The notes under the pieces were generated by a model. That model did not search any database. It was not told the origin of the DNA and was given only the letters and a program-made list of their open reading frames with translations. Shown piece by piece: positions 1 through 7,574 of a DNA stretch of 64,000 bases; the stretch's first letter is position 1; each line of letters begins with the position of its first letter. The translations under genes were made by a program, and so were the position numbers. The stretch covers positions 750,501-814,500 of the forward strand of contig NZ_CP040517.1 in the NCBI RefSeq assembly GCF_005849285.1, written 5' to 3'. This DNA is from Luteithermobacter gelatinilyticus (lineage in GTDB: Bacteria; Pseudomonadota; Alphaproteobacteria; Sphingomonadales; Emcibacteraceae).

Positions 1-299
1 ATGCGGATCGGGACGTGGAGGTGACGTTCACCCCTCTGGATCGCAGACATATAAGCATTACAGTGAGGGATGAGGGCATCGGCATGAGCCCCGAGGAAAT
101 GGAGGTCGCATTATCATCCTTTGGCCAGGTGCAATCCAGCCATGTCCGAAGTCATCAGGGAACGGGCCTTGGGTTGCCGTTAACCAGGTCTCTGGTGGAA
201 CTGCACGGGGGGGAATTTTTTCTGGAAAGTGAACCCGGCAAGGGCACGATAGTGCGTGTGAGCCTGCCGATCCGGGACGAAAACCAGAAACTGCTATGA
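1..299 (+). CDS. Sensor histidine kinase, C-terminal fragment (HATPase_c)
   Basis: Open at the left edge; the reading frame continues upstream of position 1. About 98 codons are visible and correspond to the second half of a GHKL-type ATP-binding domain. The G1 box (DEGIGM), an F-box-like FGQVQSS segment and the G2 box (GTGLGLPL) appear in the right order, followed by the usual ELHGG and 'SEPGKGT' strands. The DHp domain, phospho-accepting histidine and any sensor domain lie outside the window, so the signal and the cognate regulator cannot be named. The Q-rich F-box and the LPLTRSLVELHGG ending resemble PAS-containing alphaproteobacterial kinases. No response-regulator gene follows. Confidence 0.9.
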   Translation, partial: ADRDVEVTFTPLDRRHISITVRDEGIGMSPEEMEVALSSFGQVQSSHVRSHQGTGLGLPLTRSLVELHGGEFFLESEPGKGTIVRVSLPIRDENQKLL

Positions 300-380
300 G
301 AGCCGGTTAGCAGGACCCGGACATTGTATGTATCTTACAGCAGGTATCTTACAGCCAGTTATTTTGCGGATATGTCAATT

Positions 381-399
381 ATTCACAACTCACTCTAAA
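381..399. repeat. Half copy of the TAGAGTGAATTG palindrome family
   Basis: The sequence ATTCACAACTCACTCTAAA matches the right arm and inner part of the dispersed palindrome seen complete at 1274-1311, with one mismatch (C for T in the arm). No inverted partner was seen within about 100 bases upstream, so this looks like a decayed or truncated copy. It sits in the spacer between the histidine kinase and the first DUF308 gene. Confidence 0.55.
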
Positions 400-534
400 C
401 GATAGGATGTGGATTGCCACGCTCCTTTTCCAAATGATCCATGGATGATGTGATCATCAATTCGCAACATACATCCGTGGATATTCAAGCGCAAGAAGCC
501 GGGAAAAAAACGGCCCATGACCGGGACCGGGGCA

Positions 535-1176
535 TTACTCCTGGCCTGGTGGGTGGGGGGCGTGATTGCCCCAGTTGTCGTAGATGTCCTCAGGCCCTAT
601 ATAGGCGTCTTCCGGCAGTTTCTTTAACAGGAAACGACGGGCCGTAAAGCCAAGCGCAATGAGATACAACCCCAGCGCCGTGGCCGGTGTCCAGTATACT
701 GTGTCCGGGAAACCGCTGAAAATCGACAATCCCAGAGCCATGCCGAAATATCCGCAATAGACAACGGATTCAATATGCCGGCTGGAAAAGGAATAGCGGC
801 CCTCGATCACCACGTAAAATCCTGTGGCCATCATATAGACCCCGATGGTCATGGTCAGTGGAATATTCAGGTCAAACGGGTTCATCAGGGTGATGTAACT
901 GGCCAGAAAGGTGATCGCCGTCACCACAGCGCGCCAGGCAAAGCCCGGATTAATGCCGTACCTGACCAGAATCATACTTTGCACCAGCGCCGTGATCAGC
1001 AACATGCTGCCCAGAAAGGCCGCTTGGTCGACCGGGGTTATCAGGGGCAGAACAATCCCCATAAGCCCCAATACCGTATAGGCCGGCCATTGCATCAGCA
1101 GGAAAACCCGGCTGGAAATAATGGCGTTTTTTCTTCGAAGTTCTTCTTCGGACAGCTTTTGTTCTTCCGTCGACAT
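535..1176 (-). CDS. HdeD/DUF308 family membrane protein, copy 1
   Basis: A 213-residue integral membrane protein with about six hydrophobic segments arranged in pairs. It has a charged N-terminal tail (residues 1-20) and a hydrophilic C-terminal tail rich in Asp, Pro and His. It resembles the DUF308/HdeD family, whose E. coli member is linked to acid resistance; the molecular role of most members is unknown. The conserved stretch QWPAYTVLGL near residues 29-38 recurs almost unchanged in the next gene (1309-1881), so the pair arose by tandem duplication. A purine-rich stretch precedes the ATG. Function beyond 'membrane stress protein' is not supported by the sequence. Confidence 0.8.
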   Translation of the reverse strand: MSTEEQKLSEEELRRKNAIISSRVFLLMQWPAYTVLGLMGIVLPLITPVDQAAFLGSMLLITALVQSMILVRYGINPGFAWRAVVTAITFLASYITLMNPFDLNIPLTMTIGVYMMATGFYVVIEGRYSFSSRHIESVVYCGYFGMALGLSIFSGFPDTVYWTPATALGLYLIALGFTARRFLLKKLPEDAYIGPEDIYDNWGNHAPHPPGQE

Positions 1177-1273
1177 CCATAGGCTCCCATATTTTTTATG
1201 GGAGACAGTTTATATATTTAGGGTTTTCCGTCAAAGCCTATTTTATGTGTCTTTAATCTGCCGCCATTTGTTT

Positions 1274-1311
1274 TAGAGTGAATTGAGCCAACCTATTCAC
1301 AATTCACTCTA
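1274..1311. repeat. Palindromic intergenic repeat, complete copy A
   Basis: Perfect 12-bp arms TAGAGTGAATTG (1274-1285) and CAATTCACTCTA (1300-1311) enclose a 14-nt loop containing CCAACCTATTCA. The same element recurs at 49008-49045 and, in the opposite orientation with a longer loop, at 10313-10358. The last three bases (1309-1311), read on the minus strand, are the TAG stop codon of the second DUF308 gene. There is no adjacent T-run on either strand, so it is not a classical terminator. Confidence 0.85.
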
Positions 1312-1881
1312 GTCACTTGGGGCAATGGCCGTGTTGATAATGCGGGAAGCCTGCCCGACGGCCAAAAGATTCAGGCTGAGCGCCAGGACAGGGGTCCAGA
1401 ATGCAACAGAGGGCCACCCTGTCAGCAGGGTGAGGGCAAAGGCAATGGAAAGATAGCCCGTGCCAACCATGGTGCCGGCTTTATGTCCTGCAAAGGTATA
1501 GCGGCCTTCAATCACCACATATAACCCCGTGGCCAGCAAATAGCCGCCGATGCTGATCTCAAGTGGGATATGCAAGGAAAGAGGGTCCATCAGGATGCCC
1601 CAGGCCACAATTAACGTAAAGATGGTGATCCCCGCCCGCCAGGCAAATCCTGGCCTCACCCCCCATTTTAGCAGTATGGCCAATTGTACCAGCCCTTTGA
1701 TGAGCAACATTGTGCCCGCCAGCGTCGCCATGTCCACTTCACCAAGCCAGGGCAGCAATATGCCCAGAAGCCCCAGCACCGTATAGGCCGGCCATTGTAG
1801 AATCAGAAAATTTTTGCTGGCGGCAAAGGCTCTGTCCTTGACGGTCTGATCGGTTTCCCCATTTTTGCTATAATCCACCAT
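1309..1881 (-). CDS. HdeD/DUF308 family membrane protein, copy 2
   Basis: A 190-residue membrane protein paralogous to the gene at 535-1176. Both share the QWPAYTVLGL segment, the RPGFAWRA/NPGFAWRA turn and the GLYVVIEGRY/GFYVVIEGRY segment. It lacks the long hydrophilic C-terminal tail of copy 1 and ends IAPSD. Its TAG stop is the first three bases of a palindromic repeat, so the original 3' end may have been altered by the repeat. It lies upstream of copy 1 on the same strand, and the 130-bp spacer contains the repeat. HdeD-like proteins are associated with acid or envelope stress in enterobacteria; carrying that over here is inference. Confidence 0.8.
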   Translation of the reverse strand: MVDYSKNGETDQTVKDRAFAASKNFLILQWPAYTVLGLLGILLPWLGEVDMATLAGTMLLIKGLVQLAILLKWGVRPGFAWRAGITIFTLIVAWGILMDPLSLHIPLEISIGGYLLATGLYVVIEGRYTFAGHKAGTMVGTGYLSIAFALTLLTGWPSVAFWTPVLALSLNLLAVGQASRIINTAIAPSD

Positions 1882-2015
1882 GACTGCTCTCCCTGTTTGT
1901 TTTTTTCAGTATACAGTATGTTGTCTTTCAGTATAGGGGCGGGAATAAAAAACGACATTGACTTAGGTCACGTAATTCCCTAACAGCGGGCATTCACCTT
2001 GGAAGGAGTCATGTA

Positions 2016-3461
2016 ATGCCACAAGAGGTCAAAAAAGTTAGAGTGGGCTGGGAAGAATGGCTGGCTTTGCCAAAGCTGGGGCTGCCGGCGATCAAGGCCA
2101 AGGTGGATACGGGGGCGCGAACCTCCGCGCTGCATGCGTTCGGGATTTATGAATTCACCGAACAAGGCAAGCCCATGGTTTCGTTCGGGGTGCATCCGAT
2201 TCCGGAACGTCCGGATATTGAAATCTATTGCACGGCCCCGCTGGTGGGCAAACGTGACGTGACCAGCTCCAACGGACAGACGGAATTGCGCCATATTATT
2301 TCCACCACACTGGCCATCGGGGGGGAGGAATGGGAAACGGAAATCTCCCTGACCTATCGGGAAAACATGGCTTATCGTATGCTCCTGGGGCGCAAGGCGC
2401 TTGAGGGGCGGGCGATTGTGGATCCAGTGCAGTCCTGTCTGTGCGGGGAATTGTCGCCAAGCCTTTATGACGATCTGGTTGCTGAAGAGCCCATGCACCG
2501 GCCGCTGAAGATTCTGCTGCTGAGCCGAGAACCACATAATTATTCCAGCCGCCGCCTTGTGGAAGAGGCAGAGCGGCGCGGCCATAGCATGGATGTCATT
2601 AATACCAAACGCTGTTATATGAATATTACTTCCGCCCATCCGGAAGTGCGTTATGGCGGACAAGTGCTGGCCAGTTATGATGCCGTCATTCCACGCATTG
2701 GGGCATCGGTGACCTCTTATGGCACGGCCGTGGTGCGCCAGTTTGAGGCCATGAATGTGTTTTGCCTCAATTCCTCTGATGCCATCCGGCGTTCGCGGGA
2801 TAAACTCTATGCCCATCAATTGCTGGCCGCGCAAGGGATCGGCATGCCGGTGACAGGGTATGCCAGTTCTCCCAGCGATACTATGGATCTGATCAAGATT
2901 GTAGGCGGTGCGCCGCTGGTTCTGAAGCTGTTGCAGGGCACGCAGGGGAAGGGTGTGGTCCTGGCGGAAACCCGTAAGGCAGCGGAATCCGTTATTGATG
3001 CTTTCCGCGGTCTGGATGCCGATATTCTGGTCCAGGAGTTCATCAAGGAAGCGGCTGGTACGGACATTCGCTGTTTTGTGATTGGCAATCGGGTGGTGGC
3101 TGCGATGAAACGCACGGGCAGTGAAGGGGATTTTCGCAGCAACCTGCATAAGGGGGGGAATGCGACCAAAGTAAGAATTACCCGCGAAGAGCGGGCTACG
3201 GCCGTCAAGGCCGCCCGGGTGCTGGGATTGTCCGTCGCGGGGGTGGATATGCTGCGAACAGAGAGTGGCCCCAAGGTGCTGGAAGTGAACTCTTCACCAG
3301 GGCTGGAAGGGATCGAGAGTGTCACCGGCAAAAATATCGCCGGGCATATCCTGGATTATATTGAAAAACGCGCCAAGATCATGGCGGCAAGGCGGGTTCG
3401 TCAGGATCGCTCAAGACGGCGCCGTCTGGAAGAGGCCAGCCGCCAGCGGGCGTCATCCTGA
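2016..3461 (+). CDS. RimB-RimK fusion: retropepsin-like protease domain plus ATP-grasp glutamate ligase
   Basis: A 481-residue two-domain protein. Residues 1 to about 150 match the 'ATP-dependent zinc protease'/RimB family (PF05618), with a retropepsin-type VDTGART motif at 30-36 and later [10 protein letters not shown] and LLGRKAL segments. From about residue 166 ([18 protein letters not shown]) to the C terminus it is a RimK-type ATP-grasp ligase, with the TQGKGV phosphate loop and the metal-binding [11 protein letters not shown] near the end. RimK adds glutamates to ribosomal protein S6; in Pseudomonas RimB is a separate partner. Fusing them would join ligase and protease in one chain. The basic tail ([12 protein letters not shown]) may bind RNA or ribosomes (inference). 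A GGAAGGA Shine-Dalgarno precedes the ATG. Confidence 0.88.
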   Translation: MPQEVKKVRVGWEEWLALPKLGLPAIKAKVDTGARTSALHAFGIYEFTEQGKPMVSFGVHPIPERPDIEIYCTAPLVGKRDVTSSNGQTELRHIISTTLAIGGEEWETEISLTYRENMAYRMLLGRKALEGRAIVDPVQSCLCGELSPSLYDDLVAEEPMHRPLKILLLSREPHNYSSRRLVEEAERRGHSMDVINTKRCYMNITSAHPEVRYGGQVLASYDAVIPRIGASVTSYGTAVVRQFEAMNVFCLNSSDAIRRSRDKLYAHQLLAAQGIGMPVTGYASSPSDTMDLIKIVGGAPLVLKLLQGTQGKGVVLAETRKAAESVIDAFRGLDADILVQEFIKEAAGTDIRCFVIGNRVVAAMKRTGSEGDFRSNLHKGGNATKVRITREERATAVKAARVLGLSVAGVDMLRTESGPKVLEVNSSPGLEGIESVTGKNIAGHILDYIEKRAKIMAARRVRQDRSRRRRLEEASRQRASS

Positions 3462-3489
3462 GAAGGGGATATGGGAGCCGGGAACAGGT

Positions 3490-4299
3490 TTAGAAATCTT
3501 CGTCAAGATCGTCAAACAGATCATCCTCGGCCCCAAGGTCCAGGGCGCCGTCATTGATTTCATACTGTCGCAGTTGGCGATAGGCGCTGCGTAGCGTGGC
3601 ATAGAAATCCGTGGATGACTTACTGAGATCGTCCAGGGTTTCCAGGTTTTCCTCGCGGTAAATCAGCCCCCGCAACGCCAGCCGGCCATAGCGGACATAG
3701 GTCCAGCCCCGATCTTCCAGCCACAGGCTGACCGGGTCATAGAAAAAGTCCACCATAAATCCGGTAAAATCCCGCACGTTGGAAGGGCCGAGAATAGGCA
3801 GAACCAGATAAGGCCCTTCGCCAATGCCCCAAACCGCAAAGGTTTCGCCGAAATCCTCTGTATGACGTTCAATGCCCCAATAGCTTGCGGTGTCCAGAAT
3901 TCCCAGCAAACCAAAGGTGGAATTGATCAGAAACCGTGAAATCGAGGTCAGGCCCCGTTTCGGTTTTCCTTGCAGGAAATCATTGATAAAGGTGATCGGT
4001 TCCCGCCAGTTATTGACAAAATTGGAAATCCCTGTGCGCAGGGTCGGGGGGCCCCATTTGCGATACAGTTTGGCCGTGGGTTCCAGAATGGCATCGTCAA
4101 AGGCCATGTTAAAGGCAAAGATTGCTCTGTTGAATGGCTCAAACGGATCGTTTGCCTCTTCATATGCGGCCAGAGCTTCCGGGTCGGACTCCGGCGGGCG
4201 TTTGGCGCATCCGGTCATCAGCACAAGAGAGCAGAAAAGACATAACAAGATAAAAAAATGAGCAGGCCCTGATGTGGAGTAATTGCGAACTGTCGTCAT
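3490..4299 (-). CDS. mlaA: MlaA (VacJ) family outer-membrane lipoprotein
   Basis: Component of the Mla pathway, which removes mislocalised phospholipid from the outer leaflet of the outer membrane. A signal peptide with an LMTGC lipobox puts the lipidated Cys at residue 31. The family signature NDPFEPFNRAIFAFN follows, then conserved NFVNNWREP, INSTFGLLG and PILGPSNVRD segments. The 269-residue length is normal. I chose the ATG at 4299, preceded by AAGGAC, over a longer in-frame start at 4386 that would add a basic leader with no ribosome-binding site. The C-terminal tail is very acidic. The other mla genes are not adjacent. Confidence 0.92.
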   Translation of the reverse strand: MTTVRNYSTSGPAHFFILLCLFCSLVLMTGCAKRPPESDPEALAAYEEANDPFEPFNRAIFAFNMAFDDAILEPTAKLYRKWGPPTLRTGISNFVNNWREPITFINDFLQGKPKRGLTSISRFLINSTFGLLGILDTASYWGIERHTEDFGETFAVWGIGEGPYLVLPILGPSNVRDFTGFMVDFFYDPVSLWLEDRGWTYVRYGRLALRGLIYREENLETLDDLSKSSTDFYATLRSAYRQLRQYEINDGALDLGAEDDLFDDLDEDF

Positions 4300-4431
4300 T
4301 TTTGTCCTTATAATCGGGGCCTTTCTCCCCAAAGCCGATTTGAAGGGCAATTTGTACAGAAGTTGTCCGCTCTTTTCAACAGGCAACAGGTAACATCTTT
4401 TTGGGAAATATTTGATGAAGTGTATTTACTT

Positions 4432-4453
4432 TATATAAATATATATTTATATA
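4432..4453. promoter_or_regulatory. 22-bp perfect AT palindrome upstream of the ArsR-methyltransferase gene
   Basis: The sequence from 4432 to 4453 consists only of A and T and equals its own reverse complement over 22 bases (half-site TATATAAATAT). It ends 30 bases before the GTG start at 4484, overlapping where a promoter would lie. ArsR-family repressors bind AT-rich dyads of about this size, so an autoregulatory operator is plausible. AT-rich palindromes also arise by chance in promoters. Confidence 0.4.
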
Positions 4454-4483
4454 TTTCTTTGTATCGAGAAGGGATCGGAAATC

Positions 4484-5425
4484 GTGTCATATTCTGTAGA
4501 AGAACTGCTTGCCGGGTTAAAGGCGGCCGGAGAGGAAACCCGGTTGCGTATTCTGGCGCTGTTTGAGTTTAGTGAACTGACGGTCACGGAGCTCGTGACC
4601 ATTTTGCGCCAGAGCCAGCCCCGAGTGTCCCGACATCTCAAACTTTTGTGTGAAGCCGGGCTTCTGGAACGGCACCGGGAAGGCACCTGGATTTTTTATC
4701 GGCTGGCCGAGGCGGGCACGCCGGGTGGCGATCTGGCACGGGCCATTATGGCCTTTATTCCTCTGCAGGACCAGTTGTTGCAGCATGACCAGGAGCGTTT
4801 GCAGGAGGTGAAAAGGGAGCGGAAGGAAAAGGCCGCCGAATATTTTCGCCTCAATGCGGAAAATTGGGACAAGATCCGCTCACTTTATGTGCCGGAACGG
4901 GATGTGGAAAAGCTGCTTCTGGAACTTACGGCGGGCATGAAAATTGACACTCTTCTAGATGTGGGAACCGGTACCGGCCGTATGCTGGAGATTTTTGCCC
5001 CCCATATTGGCAAGGGGATTGGCATTGACCTGAGCCGGGAAATGTTGTCCGTCGCCCGGGTCAATCTGGAAAAAGCGGGGGTGAATAATTGTCAGGTTCG
5101 CCAGGGGGATATGTATGATCTGGCTTTGCCGGACCGATCTGTTGATCTGGTGCTGTTCCATCAGGTTCTGCATTTTGCGGATGAGCCGTTATCCGCGCTC
5201 AAGGAGACCAGCCGCTTGTTGAAAAAAGGTGGCGGCGTTATCATTGTGGACTTTTCCCCCCATGATCTGGAATTTTTGCGGGAAGAGCATGCCCACCGCC
5301 GGCTGGGGTTTGCGGATGAGGAAATCAGCGCCTGGTGCCGACAGGTTGGGCTCATATGTGATCCGGTGATCCGCTTGAAGGGCCGGGAACTGGAGGTTTC
5401 CATCTGGATGGCACACAAAAAATAA
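4484..5425 (+). CDS. ArsR-type HTH fused to class I SAM methyltransferase; likely methionine-cycle regulator
   Basis: A 313-residue fusion with a GTG start. Residues 1-95 form an ArsR-type winged helix: TVTELVTILRQSQPRVSRHL is the recognition region and TWIFYRL the wing. After a charged helix, residues 120-313 are a class I methyltransferase fold with SAM motif I LLDVGTGTGR at 157-166 and acidic IDLSREM at 180-186. It lies immediately upstream of metF and metH on the same strand. ArsR-family SahR proteins sense S-adenosylhomocysteine and control methionine-cycle genes in other proteobacteria; I infer the methyltransferase domain here senses SAM/SAH rather than, or as well as, catalysing. No arsenic gene is nearby. 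A metabolite or quinone methyltransferase is the alternative. Confidence 0.85.
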   Translation: MSYSVEELLAGLKAAGEETRLRILALFEFSELTVTELVTILRQSQPRVSRHLKLLCEAGLLERHREGTWIFYRLAEAGTPGGDLARAIMAFIPLQDQLLQHDQERLQEVKRERKEKAAEYFRLNAENWDKIRSLYVPERDVEKLLLELTAGMKIDTLLDVGTGTGRMLEIFAPHIGKGIGIDLSREMLSVARVNLEKAGVNNCQVRQGDMYDLALPDRSVDLVLFHQVLHFADEPLSALKETSRLLKKGGGVIIVDFSPHDLEFLREEHAHRRLGFADEEISAWCRQVGLICDPVIRLKGRELEVSIWMAHKK

Positions 5426-5454
5426 ATACCGCGACGCATCCCCCGGAAACATTT

Positions 5455-5498
5455 CCCGATACAGGCCCGATACAGGCCCGATACAGGCCCGATACAGG
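5455..5498. repeat. Tandem repeat, four perfect 11-bp units
   Basis: Four head-to-tail copies of CCCGATACAGG without a mismatch, at 5455-5465, 5466-5476, 5477-5487 and 5488-5498. They lie between the ArsR-methyltransferase gene and metF, 51 bases before the metF start. Perfect identity implies recent expansion or slippage. The 11-bp period is close to one helical turn, so the copies present the same face of DNA. Confidence 0.95.
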
Positions 5499-5548
5499 CA
5501 AGAAACCCCTTAGAGACAAGAATAAACAAAACACCAAAGAGGCAGCAC

Positions 5549-6481
5549 GTGACTGAAGATCAGAAAGCAGATCTGTTAAGACCCAATCTGTTTGCTACAG
5601 AAGCCAAGGACATCAAGGTCTCCTTCGAATTCTTTCCGCCCAAGACGGAACAGATGGAGCAGACATTATGGAGCAGCATTCGCAAGCTGGAACCCCTGCA
5701 GCCTGAAATGGTTTCCGTCACCTATGGCGCCGGCGGCAGTACCCGGGAACGCACCCATGCCACCGTTTCGCGCATTCTCAAGGAAACCACCCTGACCCCG
5801 GCGGCCCATCTGACCTGTGTAGCGGCCTCGCGGGGCGAAGTGGATGACATTTTACGGCAATACTGGGATGAAGGGGTGCGCCATATTGTGGCGCTCAGGG
5901 GGGATATGCCCACCATTGGCCAGGCCTATACGCCGCATCCCGAGGGGTATCGCAATGCCGCGGATCTGGTCGCAGGTATCCGCAAGATTGGCGATTTCGA
6001 CATTTCCGTCGCGGCCTATCCGGAATGCCATCCGGATTCCCCGTCTCTTGAGGCGGATATCGACAATCTGAAACGCAAAATTGATGCCGGCGCCAACCGG
6101 GCCATTACCCAATACTTTTTTGATGTGGACCTGTATTTTCGGTTTCTGGACCGGGTTCTGGCGGCAGGTATTGATGTCCCGATCGTGCCCGGCATCATGC
6201 CGGTAACCAATTTCAAAATGGCCAAGCGGTTTTCCGAGGGCTGTGGCACCTCTGTGCCCCACTGGCTTGAACATCTTTTTGAAGGGCTGGATGACCGTCC
6301 GGCGATCCGTCGCCATGTGGCGGCCGTGGTGGCGGCAGAACAGTGTATCCGTCTGTATCAAGGCGGTGTGAAAAATTATCATTTTTATACCCTGAACCGG
6401 GCCGAGCTGACCCTGGCCATCTGCCATATTCTCGGTATCCGGCCAAAATGGAGCATTGCCGCGGGAGAAAGCGATGACTGA
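5549..6481 (+). CDS. metF: 5,10-methylenetetrahydrofolate reductase
   Basis: Flavoenzyme reducing 5,10-methylene-THF to 5-methyl-THF, the methyl donor for methionine synthase. The 310-residue length is typical of the bacterial catalytic domain. The conserved FEFFPPK holds the catalytic Glu (Glu27), followed by [18 protein letters not shown] and the QYFFD folate-site segment. The start is GTG. The 3' end overlaps the next gene by eight bases (ATGACTGA), indicating translational coupling with the homocysteine-binding half of methionine synthase. Together with the upstream ArsR-methyltransferase regulator the block forms a methionine-regeneration unit. Confidence 0.97.
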   Translation: MTEDQKADLLRPNLFATEAKDIKVSFEFFPPKTEQMEQTLWSSIRKLEPLQPEMVSVTYGAGGSTRERTHATVSRILKETTLTPAAHLTCVAASRGEVDDILRQYWDEGVRHIVALRGDMPTIGQAYTPHPEGYRNAADLVAGIRKIGDFDISVAAYPECHPDSPSLEADIDNLKRKIDAGANRAITQYFFDVDLYFRFLDRVLAAGIDVPIVPGIMPVTNFKMAKRFSEGCGTSVPHWLEHLFEGLDDRPAIRRHVAAVVAAEQCIRLYQGGVKNYHFYTLNRAELTLAICHILGIRPKWSIAAGESDD

Positions 6482-7544
6482 GCGCACCAACCTGTTACAT
6501 GAAATTCTGAAAGATCGCATTTTGGTGCTTGATGGGGCGATGGGTACCATGATTCAGGCGTATAAGCTGGATGAGGCCGGTTATCGGGGCGCGCGTTTTG
6601 CTGGGTGGAGCCAGGATGTGAAGGGCAACAATGACCTGCTTACGCTTACCCAGCCTGACATTCTGAAAGAGATTCACCGGGCCTATCTGGATGCCGGCTG
6701 TGACATTTTGGAAACCAATACTTTCAATGCCACCAGCATTTCCCAGGCCGATTACGGCATGGAGGATCAGGTGTACGACTTGAATCGGGAGGGGGCGCGA
6801 CTGGCCCGTGAGGTGGCCGATGAAGTGACAGGGCAAACGCCGGATAAACCGCGTTTTGTGGCCGGAGTGCTGGGCCCGACCAATCGCACGGCCAGCATCT
6901 CACCGGACGTGAACAATCCTGCTTTCCGCAATACCAGTTTCCAGGACTTGTGTGTGGCCTATGAGGAAGCCACGCGCGGGCTGATGGACGGGGGAGCGGA
7001 CCTGATCATGATTGAAACGGTGTTTGATACCCTGAACGCCAAAGCAGCGATTTTCGCCGTGCAGAATGTGTTTGAGGAAAAAGGCCGCGACCTGCCGATT
7101 ATGATTTCTGGCACCATTACCGATGCTTCCGGTCGCACCCTCAGCGGCCAGACGGCAGAAGCCTTCTGGTTCAGCGTGCGTCATGCCAACCCGTTGAGTA
7201 TCGGGTTCAACTGCGCGCTTGGGGCAAGGGAACTGCGCCAGCATGTGCTGACCGTCGCGAAAGTGGCGGATACCTATGTGTCCGCCCACCCCAATGCGGG
7301 TTTGCCCAACGAGATGGGCGAATATGACGAAAGCCCCGAACAGATGGCCGCCCAGCTTAAGGAATGGGCGGAAAGTGGCCTGGTCAACATTATTGGCGGC
7401 TGTTGCGGGACAACGCCTGATCATATCCGTGCCATTGCCGAAGCGGTAAAGGATATTCCGCCCCGAAAGGTGCCGGTGCTGGACCGGCATTTGCGCTTGA
7501 GCGGTCTAGAGCCTTTTGAAGTTATCCAGACCGAGAGTGCGTAA
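6474..7544 (+). CDS. metH: Cobalamin-dependent methionine synthase, homocysteine-binding part (split MetH, N-terminal module)
   Basis: Corresponds to the first module of MetH. It binds zinc and activates homocysteine as thiolate. The 356-residue chain has NCALG with Cys247 and GGCCGTTP with Cys310 and Cys311; these positions equal those known for the zinc ligands of E. coli MetH. The chain stops just after the barrel, and pterin, cobalamin and activation modules are on the next gene 30 bases downstream. I start at the ATG overlapping the metF stop rather than six codons upstream. A split MetH is known in alphaproteobacteria, so this is not a frameshift artefact: both parts have clean ends. 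Confidence 0.95.
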   Translation: MTERTNLLHEILKDRILVLDGAMGTMIQAYKLDEAGYRGARFAGWSQDVKGNNDLLTLTQPDILKEIHRAYLDAGCDILETNTFNATSISQADYGMEDQVYDLNREGARLAREVADEVTGQTPDKPRFVAGVLGPTNRTASISPDVNNPAFRNTSFQDLCVAYEEATRGLMDGGADLIMIETVFDTLNAKAAIFAVQNVFEEKGRDLPIMISGTITDASGRTLSGQTAEAFWFSVRHANPLSIGFNCALGARELRQHVLTVAKVADTYVSAHPNAGLPNEMGEYDESPEQMAAQLKEWAESGLVNIIGGCCGTTPDHIRAIAEAVKDIPPRKVPVLDRHLRLSGLEPFEVIQTESA

Positions 7545-7574
7545 AACGACATAAAGACAGAAAGAAAAAATGGC

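Noticed and set aside
1274-1311. Palindromic repeat as an integron attC site
   Set aside because: Although located at gene ends, it lacks the RYYYAAC/GTTRRRY core sites and there is no integrase or cassette array.
5455-5498. Tandem repeat as a CRISPR array
   Set aside because: Units are 11 bp, directly adjacent and without spacers; no cas gene is in the window.
5426-5548. SAM riboswitch upstream of metF
   Set aside because: The spacer is dominated by the 11-bp repeat and shows no SAM-II or SAM-I core that I can recognise.
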